Position numbers and translations under genes: made by a program. Below the pieces are notes generated by a model, which saw only the letters and a list, made by a program, of their open reading frames with translations, was not told the DNA's origin and did not search any database. A stretch of 24,964 nucleotides of DNA from a virus. Within the stretch, counting starts at the first letter, position 1, and each line of letters starts with the position of its first letter. Below, piece by piece: positions 24,826 through 24,964 of the stretch. The stretch lies in IMG/VR virus record IMGVR_UViG_3300046674_000403, positions 1 to 24,964 of that record, one strand, 5' to 3'.

Positions 24826-24964
24826 GAGATCTCCTCCTGCTGTGCGTCGGCGGCGCGGGCGCGGGCCATGGCGCGGGTGAACCAGTCGTCGGTCTCCTGC
24901 TGCTGGCGGCTCTTGGGCTGCAGGGGGGCGACGTTGCTGCCGACGGGGGTGGGGATGGAACGCC
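24822..24964 (-). CDS. C-terminal end of an unidentified early protein (cut by the window)
   Basis: The last 46 codons are visible: RSIPTPVGSNVAPLQPKSRQ, then QQETDDWFTRAMARARAADA and QQEEIS before a TGA that overlaps the next ATG (ATGA). The basic/polar linker followed by a short amphipathic helix (DDWFTRAMARARA) looks like the tail of a larger DNA-associated protein, for example a replication initiator, but too little is present to say. Confidence 0.55.
   Translation of the reverse strand, partial: RSIPTPVGSNVAPLQPKSRQQQETDDWFTRAMARARAADAQQEEIS

Noticed and set aside
1-24964. tRNA genes, insertion sequences, integrase and attachment site
   Set aside because: I looked for transposase or recombinase motifs, cloverleaf-like sequence and terminal inverted repeats and saw none.

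Overview
The window is about 70% GC, uses G/C-ending codons, has many GTG starts and stop/start overlaps, and encodes tailed-phage proteins. It looks like part of a Streptomyces (or close actinomycete) siphovirus: a temperate phage, a prophage, or possibly a phage-plasmid. No integrase, lysis gene, tRNA or rRNA is visible. Almost every gene lies on the minus strand, so transcription runs from the right end of the window to the left.

Right part (24964 to about 15400), early and accessory region. It holds a G39P-like helicase-loader candidate with a C-terminal zinc finger and the tail of a gene upstream of it. It also holds a run of small, mostly unrecognised proteins (many with Cys/His fingers), an orphan cytosine-5 DNA methyltransferase, a LuxR-type HTH protein and a 251-aa HTH protein. 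Several genes are separated by perfect 9-11 bp GC-rich hairpins. A short plus-strand HTH gene (16371-16613) sits beside iterated AGTTGGCAG sites.

Middle (15368 to 11588), a self-contained module. Two divergent ribbon-helix-helix (RHH) genes share a control region with three exact TGCATATGCA palindromes. The two proposed promoters mirror each other, and both ATGs fall at the expected transcription start, so they look leaderless. The minus-strand RHH gene leads an operon of seven further genes, five of them membrane proteins. The 354-aa one resembles the SpdB-like (often annotated 'protein transporter Sec') proteins of Streptomyces conjugative plasmids. Hairpins follow the operon. This is the part most likely to hold something undescribed.

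Between 11390 and 10184 are a DUF6221-type gene, two small unrecognised genes, and an isolated 32-aa single-helix membrane peptide flanked by hairpins.

Left part (10183 to 1), DNA packaging and head genes in the usual order: small terminase, a small unknown, large terminase (with a Cys-rich insertion), a 61-aa membrane protein, a portal with a MuF-like C-terminus, a ClpP-type prohead protease, an HK97-fold major capsid protein, two small virion-protein candidates, a small Cys-containing protein overlapped by a -1 frame ORF without a start codon, a head-tail adaptor, an HK97 gp10-like protein, a tail-terminator candidate, and the first codons of a tail protein. Coupling by 1-4 bp overlaps is frequent throughout. 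The longest stretches without a gene are 10184-10370 and 11391-11587, and both hold hairpins.
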